Part shown: in pieces, positions 15,513 through 23,381 of the stretch
Position numbering within the stretch: position 1 is the first letter of the stretch
Layout of the letters: the number at the start of each line of letters is the position of its first letter
Assembly: GCA_963169915.1 (NCBI GenBank)
Contig: CAUJEM010000080.1
Span: 1-47,462 of the forward strand
Source: Myxococcota bacterium
GTDB taxonomy: Bacteria > Myxococcota_A > Polyangia > Polyangiales > Polyangiaceae
Length of the DNA: 47,462 nucleotides
Direction of reading: 5' to 3'
Made by a program: the position numbers and the translations under genes
The notes under the pieces: generated by a model
Told to the model about the DNA's origin: nothing
Database searches by the model: none
The model's input: only the letters and a program-made list of their open reading frames with translations

Positions 15513-16133
15513 TCAGCTCGCTGGGTCCAGACCCTCGGCCCGCATGGCGGCTTGCACTCCTGGATCCGCGCGCAGGCGTTGCTCGAAGCGCGCCAGCCCC
15601 TCGAGTCCCGTCAGATCGATGCCCAGGCCCTTGGCCCAGCGGAGCATCACGAACAGGTACGGATCTGCGACCGAGCGGAACCCTGCCAGCCAGTCCTGCT
15701 TGCAGAGCTGACGATCGGCGCGTTCGAACAGCTTGCGAATTACTTGCCGTGCGTTGTCGTGGCTCTTGGCGATCATCGTCTCGTCGCCCAGGTAGGCGAC
15801 GGCACCGAAGAAGGGCTTGAAGGCCGGGTGGAGATCGGAGTTGAGAAAGCCGAGCCAGCGGTTGATCTCCGCGCGCGCCCGGGGGGAGCCATCGCCGGTG
15901 AGCTTGGCCTCGGGCGAGCTGTCCGCCAGATAGTTCAAGATCGCGAAGTTCTGCGTCAGCGCCCAGTCGCCGTCGGTCAAGACGGGCACCGCGCCCGCGG
16001 GGTTCAGCGCCAAGAACTCCGGCGTCTTGCGCTGCTCGCGCGTGATGTTCTCCGCCTCGTAGGGCTTGCCCAGCCACTCGAGGACGATGTGGGACGTCAT
16101 GGAGCAAGCGCCGGGGGATGTGTAGAGCTTCAT
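15513..16133 (-). CDS. Glutathione S-transferase-like protein (GstA type)
   Basis: 206 residues with an N-terminal thioredoxin fold beginning M-K-L-Y-T-S-P-G-A-C-S, the beta-class GST start in which S and C near residues 10-11 contact glutathione. The cis-proline motif A-V-P-V-L near 48-52 and the C-terminal all-helical domain are present. Beta-class enzymes conjugate or reduce substrates with glutathione; whether this organism makes glutathione is not shown here. AGGAG lies 6 nt upstream of ATG 16133. It is isolated between convergent nhaA and a divergent lipoprotein gene, so context gives no substrate. Confidence 0.92.
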   Translation of the reverse strand: MKLYTSPGACSMTSHIVLEWLGKPYEAENITREQRKTPEFLALNPAGAVPVLTDGDWALTQNFAILNYLADSSPEAKLTGDGSPRARAEINRWLGFLNSDLHPAFKPFFGAVAYLGDETMIAKSHDNARQVIRKLFERADRQLCKQDWLAGFRSVADPYLFVMLRWAKGLGIDLTGLEGLARFEQRLRADPGVQAAMRAEGLDPAS

Positions 16134-16139
16134 GGGGTT

Positions 16140-16144
16140 CTCCT
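16140..16144 (-). promoter_or_regulatory. Shine-Dalgarno AGGAG
   Basis: AGGAG on the minus strand, 6 nt before ATG 16133 of the GST-like gene. Confidence 0.5.
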
Positions 16145-16308
16145 GCTAGGACGGTTGGCGCCGGTACGCTGGAGCCGGAGCGCCACGAGATCAAGACCCA
16201 CGAGCGCCGCCCGCTCCGGGCGTGCTCGGAGGACGTCGGCCGGGCGGGCGCCGACCGCGCGCCGTGACCCGTTGCGGACGAAGGGGTGGTTCAGTGGCGC
16301 GAACTCGC

Positions 16309-16314
16309 TAGGCT
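16309..16314 (+). promoter_or_regulatory. -10-like box TAGGCT, exact leaderless spacing
   Basis: TAGGCT, identical to the tRNA-Cys -10, ends exactly 6 nt before GTG 16321, so the predicted +1 is the first base of the start codon. No -35 with good spacing was found. Confidence 0.4.
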
Positions 16315-16320
16315 ACCGGC

Positions 16321-17337
16321 GTGCGCTCTCTGGTCCTCGTGCTCGGCTCGCTGCTCGCTGGTACCCTCGCGTGCGCGGCGGTCACGCCGCCCACGGCCGC
16401 GGCCAAGCCGGCGCCCGTCCCCGCGCGCCCGCTGAAGCCCGCCGCACCGCCGCGCCTCAGCGAGGCGAGCGTGGCCCGCGTCAAGCTGTGGTGGGACGCC
16501 GCGGTGGGCGGCAAGGGCCGCGCGGTGACGCTCAGCCGGCGTCACCGCCGCGTCGCCACGGCGACGGGGGACGGGGTGCAGCTCTTCGAGCTGGAGACGG
16601 GCAAGCCCGTCGCCGCGCTGCGCACCTGCCCGGAGGTGCTGCGCGCCGGCCTGCACGCGGAGGGAGAGCAGCTGCTGGTGGTGTGTGAGCGCGCGGTGCA
16701 GCGCTGGAGCCTGAAGACGGGCAAGAGCCTCGCCCCCGTCGAGGTGGCGGACGCGCGGGTCACGGCCGCGGCCTTCGCGCGCGGGCGGGTGGCGCTGGCG
16801 CAGGACGACGGCGTCATCCGCGTGCATGAGCTCCTGAGCGGCGCGGTGGCCACCATCGAGGTGCCGGGGCCGCCCATCGACGTGAAGAGCCTGGCGCTCA
16901 CGCCGGACGGCGCGCGGGTCGTGGTGGCCTGGGTGCAGGGCTCCATCTGGTGGTGGAGCGTCGCGGCGCCCACGGAGCCTCACGCGCTCGTGCGCTACCC
17001 GAGCGAGAGCGACACCCTGGGCCTCAGCGACGACGGAGCCATCCTCGCCGAGGAGGGCAAGGCCAACACCACCACGCTGTGGAGCTTCGGGGAGACGCCC
17101 CGCAAGCTCCAGGAGCTGCGCGGCGGCGCTTGGCTCAAGCGGCTGCTGTTCACCCCGGACGGCAAGTGGCTGGTGCGCGGCGGCTCCGACGGCTTGGAGC
17201 TCACGGAGCTGGCCGGCAACCGCCGCTACCTGCTGGAGCCCAAGGCGCTGGTGGAGGACGTCGCCTTCGACGAGACGCAGAGCTACCTGGCCGCGGTCGA
17301 TCGCGCCGGGAAGCTCGGCCTGTGGGCGGCGCGCTGA
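16321..17337 (+). CDS. WD40/beta-propeller-like lipoprotein
   Basis: 338 residues. The signal peptide ends L-A-G-T-L-A-C with lipidated C18, then a Pro/Ala-rich linker to about residue 40. The rest is repeated blades of about 40 residues in which 'V-x-L-W/F-x-L-x-T-G-K' strand ends recur (for example F-E-L-E-T-G-K-P, S-L-K-T-G-K-S, T-P-D-G-A-R-V-V, T-P-D-G-K-W-L-V), a WD40-type propeller pattern with roughly seven blades. No catalytic residues are seen, so a protein-interaction or scaffold role on the envelope is likely. The GTG start follows a TAGGCT box by 6 nt with no ribosome binding site. It converges on the M18 aminopeptidase gene, four bases apart. Confidence 0.82.
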   Translation: MRSLVLVLGSLLAGTLACAAVTPPTAAAKPAPVPARPLKPAAPPRLSEASVARVKLWWDAAVGGKGRAVTLSRRHRRVATATGDGVQLFELETGKPVAALRTCPEVLRAGLHAEGEQLLVVCERAVQRWSLKTGKSLAPVEVADARVTAAAFARGRVALAQDDGVIRVHELLSGAVATIEVPGPPIDVKSLALTPDGARVVVAWVQGSIWWWSVAAPTEPHALVRYPSESDTLGLSDDGAILAEEGKANTTTLWSFGETPRKLQELRGGAWLKRLLFTPDGKWLVRGGSDGLELTELAGNRRYLLEPKALVEDVAFDETQSYLAAVDRAGKLGLWAAR

Positions 17338-17341
17338 GCCC

Positions 17342-18658
17342 TCAGAGCTGTGGCGGCGGCAGCTCCGGGAGCGACAGGACGGCGCCGAGGGCGCCGATCA
17401 TCGGCGTGACGTCCGCGCTGGCAGCACACTCTCTACAGGAGTGCATGCTGAGCATGGGGTTGCCCACGTCCACCGTGCGCACGCCCATCATGGCCGCGGA
17501 GATGGGACCAATGGTGGAGCCGCAGGGTTGATCGTTCCTGGAGACGAAGTGCTGGAGGCTCGCGCTGGCGCTCTCACAGGCCTCGCGGAAGACGGCGTGG
17601 CTCACCGAGTCCGTCGCGTAGGACTGGTTGACGTTGAGCTTGAGCACGGGGCCGCCGCCGAGGCGGGGCGCGTGCTGTGGGTCGTGCTTGTCCGCATAGT
17701 TGGGGTGCTGCGCGTGCGCCATGTCGGCGCTCACCATGAACGAGCGCGCCAGGGCGCGCGCCGCCGCGTCGCTCCCGGCGCCGGCGTAGCCGTGCGCGAG
17801 CCGCTCCAGCACACCGAGCACGAAGCGTGATTTTGCGCCTGCCATGGACTGGCTGCCGATCTCTTCATGGTCGTACAGCACCACCACGCGACCGTGAGGG
17901 GTGGCGGCGTCGCCGCCCAGCAGCGCCCGGAGCGCGGCGTGCGAGGAGCCCAGGTTGTCGAGGCGAGGCGCGTAGAGCAGCTCCTCGTGGGCGCCGCCCA
18001 GCGCCGGCGGCTGGGTGTCGTAGAGGCACAGGTCCCAGCTCGTGATGGGAGCGTCCAGCGCGGGCCCGAGCGCTCCCTCGAGTAGCTGCGTGAGGCTGGC
18101 GGGGCCCGCGAGCTCCAGCCCCACGCTGGGCGTGAGGTGCCGCTGCGGGTTGAGCACGAGCCCGTCGGTGTTCACCCCGCGGTTGAGGTGGATGGCGAGG
18201 TTCGAGATGCGCGCTATGGGCCGCTCCAGTCGCACGAGCCGGGTGCGACCCGAGCCGAGCTGCACCCGCCCGGCGAGGCTGAGATCTCGGTCCAGCCAGG
18301 TGGACAGCAGCGCTCCACCGTAGACCTCCACCCCGAGCTGGTGGTGCCCCGACTGCTGGAGCTCCGGGCAGGGCTTCACGCGGAGGTTGGGGGAGTCCAC
18401 GTGCGCGCCGATGAGGGCGAAGCCACGCTCCGCTGGCGCGGAGGTGCCGAGGATGAACGCGAGCACGGTCGCCCCTCCGCGCACGACGTAGCCGCGCGCA
18501 CCCGGCTCGACGCGCCAGGCGTCGCGCTCGTCCCAGCGGGAGAAGCCCGCAGCCTCGAGTCGCCGCACGGCCTCCGCGGCGGCGTGGTAGGGTGAGGGGC
18601 CGGCCGCGATGAACTCCAGCAGATCCTTGGCGTCGCCCTGGGGGGTGGGTGTGGTCAT
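17342..18658 (-). CDS. apeB: M18 family aminopeptidase
   Basis: 438 residues, normal length for bacterial M18 (aspartyl-aminopeptidase-like) enzymes that form tetrahedral dodecamers and remove N-terminal, often acidic, residues. Expected zinc ligands and catalytic acids are all visible: H86 (H-V-D-S-P), D234 (R-L-D-N-L), E265-E266 (D-H-E-E-I-G-S), D312 (S-A-D-M-A-H) and H406 (S-M-H-S). No signal peptide, so cytoplasmic. ATG 18658 is preceded 9 nt upstream by TATAGT, half of a symmetric box shared with the divergent kinase gene. Longer in-frame extensions would cross that promoter and are rejected. Confidence 0.95.
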   Translation of the reverse strand: MTTPTPQGDAKDLLEFIAAGPSPYHAAAEAVRRLEAAGFSRWDERDAWRVEPGARGYVVRGGATVLAFILGTSAPAERGFALIGAHVDSPNLRVKPCPELQQSGHHQLGVEVYGGALLSTWLDRDLSLAGRVQLGSGRTRLVRLERPIARISNLAIHLNRGVNTDGLVLNPQRHLTPSVGLELAGPASLTQLLEGALGPALDAPITSWDLCLYDTQPPALGGAHEELLYAPRLDNLGSSHAALRALLGGDAATPHGRVVVLYDHEEIGSQSMAGAKSRFVLGVLERLAHGYAGAGSDAAARALARSFMVSADMAHAQHPNYADKHDPQHAPRLGGGPVLKLNVNQSYATDSVSHAVFREACESASASLQHFVSRNDQPCGSTIGPISAAMMGVRTVDVGNPMLSMHSCRECAASADVTPMIGALGAVLSLPELPPPQL

Positions 18659-18667
18659 GGGGGCGCG

Positions 18668-18675
18668 ACTATACT
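18668..18675. promoter_or_regulatory. Symmetric bidirectional -10 box ACTATACT
   Basis: ACTATACT reads TATACT on the plus strand (18670-18675, 8 nt before ATG 18684) and TATAGT on the minus strand (18673-18668, 9 nt before ATG 18658). The whole divergent spacer is 25 bp, so both transcripts would start almost at their first codons. It fits the known class of bacterial promoters in which -10 symmetry drives transcription both ways. Confidence 0.5.
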
Positions 18676-18683
18676 CCGCGGCG

Positions 18684-18749
18684 ATGCCTTGGCTGGGTTT
18701 CCGTGTCGCCCGAGGGGCGGGGCGGCTCGAGGGACGAGCGGCCCCGTGA
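18684..18749 (+). CDS. 21-codon upstream reading frame, possible leader peptide
   Basis: ATG 18684 opens a 21-codon frame (begins M-P-W-L-G-F-R) whose TGA overlaps the GTG start of the NtrY-like kinase in GTGA (18746-18749). It sits 8 nt downstream of the TATACT box, the position expected of a leaderless first cistron. Translation could deliver ribosomes to the kinase start by termination-reinitiation. The peptide is basic with no recognisable attenuation run. Coding status is unproven; an alternative is that the kinase itself begins at the out-of-frame TTG 18689. Confidence 0.35.
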   Translation: MPWLGFRVARGAGRLEGRAAP

Positions 18750-20305
18750 GCGGCGCTCGCCGAGGCAAGATCTGGCGACGGCTGACGCTCGCGCTGGCGC
18801 TGACCGCGCTGCTGCCGACCCTGGGCGCGGTGTGGCTCGCGGACAAGGCCATCCGCACCAGCGCCGAGCGCTTCTTCAAGCCTGAGCTGGGAGAGAGCCT
18901 CGACCGCTCGCTCGGGCTCTATCAAGAGCTGGCGCGCGCCGTGAAGGCGCGGATGCGGGCGGAGGCCAGCGAGCTGGCGCAAGACGCGGCGCTGCGGCGC
19001 GCCACCGAGGCGGACGATCCGTCGCAGGTGGGCCAGCGGCTCGGGCAGCTCTTCGCGCGTTATCCCGATCTGGTCAGCCTCGAGGTGCGCTCGGCTCGTG
19101 GGGAGGTGCTGGGGCGCGCCACGCGCCCTCGGCCGCTCGATGAGACACGCGAGAACGCGCTGGAGGTCGAGCGCCCGCTGAGCAGCCCAGTGGACGGCGA
19201 TGACGAGTCGGGCCCACGGCTCATCGCGATGTTCGCGGCGGACCGAGCGCGCTTCGACGAGCTGGAGGCGGCGAGCCAGTTCGTCAAGGACTACCGCACG
19301 CTCGAGGAGCGCCGCCCGCTCGACGAGGCGAGCTACCTCGAGGCCTTCGCCACGCTGCTCGGGTTGACCATCGCCGCGGCGCTCGGGCTCGGCGTCGTGC
19401 TCGCGCGTGGGGTCGCCACCCGGGTGACGACCTTGTCGCTGGCGGCCCAGCGGGTCGCCAAGGGTGACCTCGAGGTGCGCGTGCCGGAGGCTGGCAGCGA
19501 CGAGGTCACGGAGCTGGCGCGGAGCTTCAACCGGATGCTGTCGGAGGTGGCGGAGAGCCGCTCACGGATCGAATACTTGCAGCGGATCGGCGCCTGGCAG
19601 GAGATGGCACGTCGCCTCGCGCACGAGATCAAGAACCCCCTGACGCCCATCCAACTCGCGGTGCAGGAGGCGCATCGCCGCTGCCCACCGGGCCACCCCG
19701 AGTACGAGCGCCTGCTCGACACCACCTTGGAGGTGGTTGAAGACGAGGTCGCTACCCTGCGGCGCCTGGTCGGTGAGTTCAGCGACTTTGCCCGCTTGCC
19801 GCGCGCGGTCCTCGAGCCGGGTGATCTGCGAAGCTTGCTGCAGGAGCTGGAGCGCCAGCTTCGCGTCGGTGAAGGGGATGACGCGGAGGACTTGCCGCTG
19901 GTCCAGCGTGAGCAGCTCACGCGGCTGTCCCCCGTGAGCTTCGTCCTGCCGCCGGAGCCCGCCCGCGCGCTGCTCGATCGACAGATGGTGCGTCGCGTCG
20001 TGCTCAACCTGGTGCTCAACGCACAGCAGGCGCTCCGTGACGCTGGGCGTCCCGGCCGCGTGGAGGTGAGGCTCACGCGCGAGGGGAGCTGGTGGAGGCT
20101 GAGCGTGGAGGACGACGGCCCCGGCATCGCCCCGGAGATCCAGGCTACCTTGTTCGACCCCTACGTCACCACCAAGACGGACGGCACCGGCCTGGGCCTC
20201 GCCATCGTCAAGAAGATCATCGTCGAGCACGCGGGGCAGCTCGAGGCCGCGACCTCGCGCTTGGGCGGTGCGGCGCTGGTGGTGCGGCTGCCGGTCGCGG
20301 ATTGA
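18746..20305 (+). CDS. NtrY-like sensor histidine kinase
   Basis: 519 residues from GTG 18746. A first transmembrane helix (about 13-31), an extracytoplasmic sensor domain of about 170 residues, a second helix (about 203-225), a HAMP linker (about 226-280), then the dimerisation domain with the phosphorylated H293 in R-R-L-A-H-E-I-K-N-P-L-T-P, the NtrY/NtrB-type H-box. The ATPase domain has the N-box N-L-V-L-N-A-Q-Q-A-L, D-D-G-P-G-I and G-T-G-L-G-L-A-I. No response regulator is adjacent, so it is an orphan kinase here; NtrY-type kinases normally phosphorylate NtrC-family activators. TTG 18689 would add 19 residues but lacks support. Signal unknown. Confidence 0.92.
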   Translation: MSGARRGKIWRRLTLALALTALLPTLGAVWLADKAIRTSAERFFKPELGESLDRSLGLYQELARAVKARMRAEASELAQDAALRRATEADDPSQVGQRLGQLFARYPDLVSLEVRSARGEVLGRATRPRPLDETRENALEVERPLSSPVDGDDESGPRLIAMFAADRARFDELEAASQFVKDYRTLEERRPLDEASYLEAFATLLGLTIAAALGLGVVLARGVATRVTTLSLAAQRVAKGDLEVRVPEAGSDEVTELARSFNRMLSEVAESRSRIEYLQRIGAWQEMARRLAHEIKNPLTPIQLAVQEAHRRCPPGHPEYERLLDTTLEVVEDEVATLRRLVGEFSDFARLPRAVLEPGDLRSLLQELERQLRVGEGDDAEDLPLVQREQLTRLSPVSFVLPPEPARALLDRQMVRRVVLNLVLNAQQALRDAGRPGRVEVRLTREGSWWRLSVEDDGPGIAPEIQATLFDPYVTTKTDGTGLGLAIVKKIIVEHAGQLEAATSRLGGAALVVRLPVAD

Positions 20306-20336
20306 CCCGGTCGGCGCCCGGCATGAGGCTAGGCGG

Positions 20337-20882
20337 GTGGCAGAGCACAAACCCACTACGGATCTGAAGCAAGCCTGGATGCTGGGCGCACTGCTGCTGG
20401 GGGCCGTGCTCTTCTTCGGCTTCATCATCATCCCCTACATTGCGCCCAAGCCCGCGCCCTCGAAGCTGGGCCCAGCGCCGGACTTTGCGCTGCCGGTGTT
20501 GCTACCAGCGAGCGCCGGGGAGCGGGTGCGCCTCGCGGATCTGAGCGGGAAGGTCGTGGTCCTGGATTTTTGGGCGAGCTGGTGTGGCCCCTGCAAGCTG
20601 CAGACCCCCATCGTGGACCGCGTGGGAAAGAAGCTGGGCCCGGAGGTGGTGATGCTCGGCGTGGCCACCAGCGATACCCAGCAAGCCGCCGAGGCGGAGC
20701 TGAAGCGCACCCCGGTGGGCTACGCCAGCGTCATGGACGAGGCGGGCGAGGTCGCGCGCGCCTACGGAGCGGAGGGGCTGCCCACCTTGGTCATCATCGG
20801 TCGGGATGGGCAGATCCGAGCGGTGGAGCAGGGGCTCACCCGCGAGGCGGCGCTCGAAGAGCTGGTGCGCGCGGCGCTCTGA
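20337..20882 (+). CDS. Membrane-anchored TlpA/ResA-like thioredoxin
   Basis: 181 residues. One N-terminal helix (about 13-36) anchors a periplasmic thioredoxin domain of the AhpC-TSA/Redoxin type. The active site W-C83-G-P-C86 and the cis-proline segment G-L-P-T-L are intact. Such proteins reduce disulfides in apocytochrome c or other exported proteins, taking electrons from CcdA/DsbD; no such partner is in the window. GTG 20337 starts 31 bp after the NtrY-like kinase, so the two may be co-transcribed. A perfect GC-rich palindrome begins two bases after the stop and probably ends the transcript. Confidence 0.9.
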   Translation: MAEHKPTTDLKQAWMLGALLLGAVLFFGFIIIPYIAPKPAPSKLGPAPDFALPVLLPASAGERVRLADLSGKVVVLDFWASWCGPCKLQTPIVDRVGKKLGPEVVMLGVATSDTQQAAEAELKRTPVGYASVMDEAGEVARAYGAEGLPTLVIIGRDGQIRAVEQGLTREAALEELVRAAL

Positions 20883-20884
20883 GC

Positions 20885-20906
20885 GCTCGCCGCCGCGGCG
20901 GCGAGC
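20885..20906 (+). terminator. Hairpin after the TlpA-like gene
   Basis: A perfect 22-bp palindrome (arms GCTCGCCGCCG / CGGCGGCGAGC) begins two bases after the stop codon at 20882. It would form a very stable hairpin. A clear U-tract is missing, so it may act with Rho or protect the 3' end. Confidence 0.5.
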
Positions 20907-20945
20907 TGCTGCACGGGCGCTCGCTTTCTGATATGTACGGCGCGC

Positions 20946-21344
20946 ATGAGCCGCTACCAGTCCTTCGAGGAGTTTTGGCCGTTCTACGTGCGTGAGCACT
21001 CGAAGAGGCTCACCCGGCGCCTCCATTTCGTGGGAACCAGCGTGGCGCTGGGGTGCGCGGCGGGGGCGGTGCTCACGCGCCAGAAGTGGCTGCTGCTCGT
21101 GGCGCCGCTGGCGGGCTACGGCCCGGCCTGGTTTTCTCACTTCTTCGTCGAGCACAATCGCCCGGCCACCTTCAAGTACCCAGCGTGGAGCCTGATGGCG
21201 GATCTGGTGATGTGGAAGAAGATGTTGGACGGCACCATGGACGCCGAGGTCGAGCGGATCTTGGGGGTCCGGGCGGTGGAGCCCGAGACCGAGACCTCCC
21301 CCGCCATGGACACCTCGCCCGGCCGAGACGGCTCGCTCAACTGA
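20946..21344 (+). CDS. Mpo1/DUF962-like membrane protein
   Basis: 132 residues. The N-terminal motif Y-x-S-F-E-E-F-W-P-F-Y-V-x-E-H and the following R-x-L-H-F-V-G-T-S are diagnostic of the DUF962 (YGL010w/Mpo1-like) family, as is F-S-H-F-F-V-E-H-N-R-P-A-T-F-K-Y-P near 60-76. Two short hydrophobic helices cover about 29-57. Yeast Mpo1 is an iron-dependent dioxygenase of the fatty-acid alpha-oxidation of 2-hydroxyacids, using the conserved histidines; those at about 18, 27, 63 and 68 are present here. Activity in bacteria is not established. The tail is acidic and disordered-looking. TATGTA lies 8 nt upstream of the ATG. Confidence 0.85.
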   Translation: MSRYQSFEEFWPFYVREHSKRLTRRLHFVGTSVALGCAAGAVLTRQKWLLLVAPLAGYGPAWFSHFFVEHNRPATFKYPAWSLMADLVMWKKMLDGTMDAEVERILGVRAVEPETETSPAMDTSPGRDGSLN

Positions 21345-21366
21345 GCTTCACGGGTCAAGCGTCGCT

Positions 21367-22179
21367 TTGAGTCCGTCAGCGGGAGAAGCCGTCGCGCTCG
21401 GCGCGGTGCAGGGGATCACGGAATTTCTGCCGGTCTCCAGTGATGGGCACCTGGCGTTGGCGGAGCTGCTGTTCGGCGTCCACGGCGGCGGCCTCACCCT
21501 CACCATCGTGCTGCACGCCGGGACGCTGCTCGCGACCGCGCTCGTGCTCTGGAGCAGCGCCAAGGCCATGGTGCTCGAGGGCGCGCGCGCGCTGCTGCGT
21601 CCCTCGAGGTTTCGGGCCACCTCCGCGGGTCGGGACGCCTGGGTGGTGCTGCTCGCCACTCTCCCCACCGGGGTCATCGGCCTGCTACTGCGAGACGCCG
21701 TGGAGCGCTGGACGAGCTCACCGCTCGTGGTGGGCTTGGGCTTCCTCGTCACGGCCGTCTCGCTCGCCTCCACGCGCTGGGCGAAGCCTGGGCGCCTGGA
21801 GGTGCCCGGGGCGCTCGGCGCGCTGCTGATCGGGGTAGCGCAGGGCTTGGCGGTCCTGCCGGGGGTGTCGCGCAGCGGCTCGACCATCACGCTGGCGCTC
21901 TGGCTCGGGGTCAAGCGTGAGCGCGCCTTCGAGCTCAGCATGCTCATGTCCTTGCCCTCCGTGCTCGGCGCGGTGGCGCTCGAGTCGGTCAAGCTGCTCC
22001 GGCAGGGCATGGACGGGCTGGGGGTGGCGCTGCTGGGGGCGCTCGTGGCCTTCGTGGTCGGGCTCGGGGCGCTGCTCTTGGTGCGCGGCGTGGTCGTGCG
22101 CGGTTGGTTCCACGCCTTCGCGCTCTGGGTCTTCCCAGTGAGCCTGGCCACCCTGGCCTTGGCCTACGCCTGGCCCTGA
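21367..22179 (+). CDS. uppP: Undecaprenyl-diphosphatase UppP/BacA
   Basis: 270 residues, about eight hydrophobic helices, the family's usual length. It dephosphorylates undecaprenyl diphosphate for recycling of the carrier lipid in peptidoglycan and polysaccharide synthesis. Signature motifs: Q-G-I-T-E-F-L-P-V-S-S-x-G-H (15-28) and P-G-V-S-R-S-G-S-T near 158-166, which supply the acidic, His and Arg catalytic residues. The start is TTG 21367, the first in-frame start before the Q-G-I-T-E motif, 22 bp after the Mpo1-like gene. Next is a mannose-1-phosphate guanylyltransferase, so both fit envelope glycan supply. Confidence 0.94.
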   Translation: MSPSAGEAVALGAVQGITEFLPVSSDGHLALAELLFGVHGGGLTLTIVLHAGTLLATALVLWSSAKAMVLEGARALLRPSRFRATSAGRDAWVVLLATLPTGVIGLLLRDAVERWTSSPLVVGLGFLVTAVSLASTRWAKPGRLEVPGALGALLIGVAQGLAVLPGVSRSGSTITLALWLGVKRERAFELSMLMSLPSVLGAVALESVKLLRQGMDGLGVALLGALVAFVVGLGALLLVRGVVVRGWFHAFALWVFPVSLATLALAYAWP

Positions 22180-22217
22180 GCGCCCGGTGGCGGCTGGCCA
22201 CTGGGGCCGTTGCCGCC

Positions 22218-22223
22218 TAGTCT
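22218..22223 (+). promoter_or_regulatory. -10-like box TAGTCT
   Basis: TAGTCT ends 10 nt before ATG 22234 of the guanylyltransferase gene, implying an untranslated leader of only about four bases. It also argues against the longer start at 22210. Confidence 0.3.
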
Positions 22224-22233
22224 CACGCTCCGC

Positions 22234-23313
22234 ATGCTCCATGCCATCGTGCTCGCGGGCGGCAGTGGCACCCGGTTCTGGCCAGCCTCACGCCGACTCC
22301 AACCCAAGCAGCTCCTCGCCATCGGCCCGCTCGCCAATGAGAGCCTCATCGCCGCGACGGTCCGCCGGATCGAGCCGCTGTGTGGCCTCGAGCGCATCCA
22401 CATCGCGACCGGCGAGCACCTCCTGGGCGCTACGCGGCAAGCCCTCCCGTCGCTGCCGTCCGCCAATTTCTACGGGGAGCCCCTCGCGCGCAACACCGCG
22501 CCGTGCATCGCGTGGGTCACCGCCCTCATCGCGCACAGAGATCCGGACGCCCTGGTGATGGTCCTGCCGAGCGATCAGCACGTGACCGACGAGGACGCGT
22601 ACCGTAGAGCGCTGGAGACCGCGCTGCGCGCCGCGCAGAGCGGTGAGGTCGCCACCATCGGCGTCACCCCGACGCGCCCGGAGACGGGCTACGGCTACAT
22701 CGAGCTCGGGGAGCAGCTCGACGAGGAGGTCTACGTGGCGCGGCGCTTCGTGGAGAAGCCTCACCGACAGCTCGCCGAGCAGTACTTGCGTCAAGGAGGC
22801 TTCGTCTGGAACGCGGGGATGTTCTTCTTCCGGGCGACGGTGATGCTGCAGGCGCTCGAGCGCCACCTCCCCGAGCTGTCTCGGCCCCTCGAGCGGCTGG
22901 TGGCGGCGGTCGGCTCAGAGCTCGAGCCCGAGCTCACCCAGCAGCTCTTCGCCGGCGCCCCGAGCGTCAGCATCGACTACGGGGTCCTCGAGAAGCTCGA
23001 GACGCTGCGGGTCGTGCCCGCGAGCTTTGGTTGGAGTGATCTGGGGAGCTGGGAGTCGGCGTGGCAGCTCTCGGAGCTGGACGTGGACGGCAACGCAGGC
23101 CCCGCTGGGGCGGTGTTCGTGGATGCTCGCCGCAACCTCGTGCAAGATCTCAGGGCGGCGCCGGACCGGCGCGTGATCGCCTTGGTGGGGGTCGATGATC
23201 TGGTCGTGGTGGAGACCGAGGACGCGCTGCTGGTGATGCCACGGGACCGCGCACAAGACGTCCGCGCAGTGGTAGAGGAGCTCAAGGCGCGGCGACGCGA
23301 CGAATTGCTCTGA
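22234..23313 (+). CDS. manC: Mannose-1-phosphate guanylyltransferase
   Basis: 359 residues. It makes GDP-mannose from mannose-1-phosphate and GTP. The nucleotidyltransferase signature L-A-G-G-S-G-T-R-F-W-P-x-S near 6-18 and P-K-Q-L are intact, as are E-P-x-x-R-N-T-A-P and the P-S-D-Q/H motif (V-L-P-S-D-Q-H). The F-V-E-K-P motif of mannose-phosphate pyrophosphorylases is present near 178. The C-terminal phosphomannose isomerase domain of bifunctional AlgA/ManC proteins is absent, so it is the short monofunctional type. ATG 22234 is chosen because the sugar-nucleotide motif begins immediately and TAGTCT lies just upstream. GDP-mannose could feed the GT2 enzyme at 3.4-4.2 kb. Confidence 0.93.
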   Translation: MLHAIVLAGGSGTRFWPASRRLQPKQLLAIGPLANESLIAATVRRIEPLCGLERIHIATGEHLLGATRQALPSLPSANFYGEPLARNTAPCIAWVTALIAHRDPDALVMVLPSDQHVTDEDAYRRALETALRAAQSGEVATIGVTPTRPETGYGYIELGEQLDEEVYVARRFVEKPHRQLAEQYLRQGGFVWNAGMFFFRATVMLQALERHLPELSRPLERLVAAVGSELEPELTQQLFAGAPSVSIDYGVLEKLETLRVVPASFGWSDLGSWESAWQLSELDVDGNAGPAGAVFVDARRNLVQDLRAAPDRRVIALVGVDDLVVVETEDALLVMPRDRAQDVRAVVEELKARRRDELL

Positions 23314-23381
23314 GGCACGTCAGGACCTCCCCTGGACCCCTGGCCAGCGGCCGCACTAGGGGTTAGGAAAGAAGCTGCACC

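Noticed and set aside
20330..20335. Leaderless -10 box TAGGCG before the TlpA-like gene
   Set aside because: It ends only one base before the GTG, too close for a start site at or before the codon; co-transcription with the kinase is more likely.
23341..23381. Terminator between manC and the helical lipoprotein
   Set aside because: Short GGCC repeats are present but no stem of useful length with a T-run.
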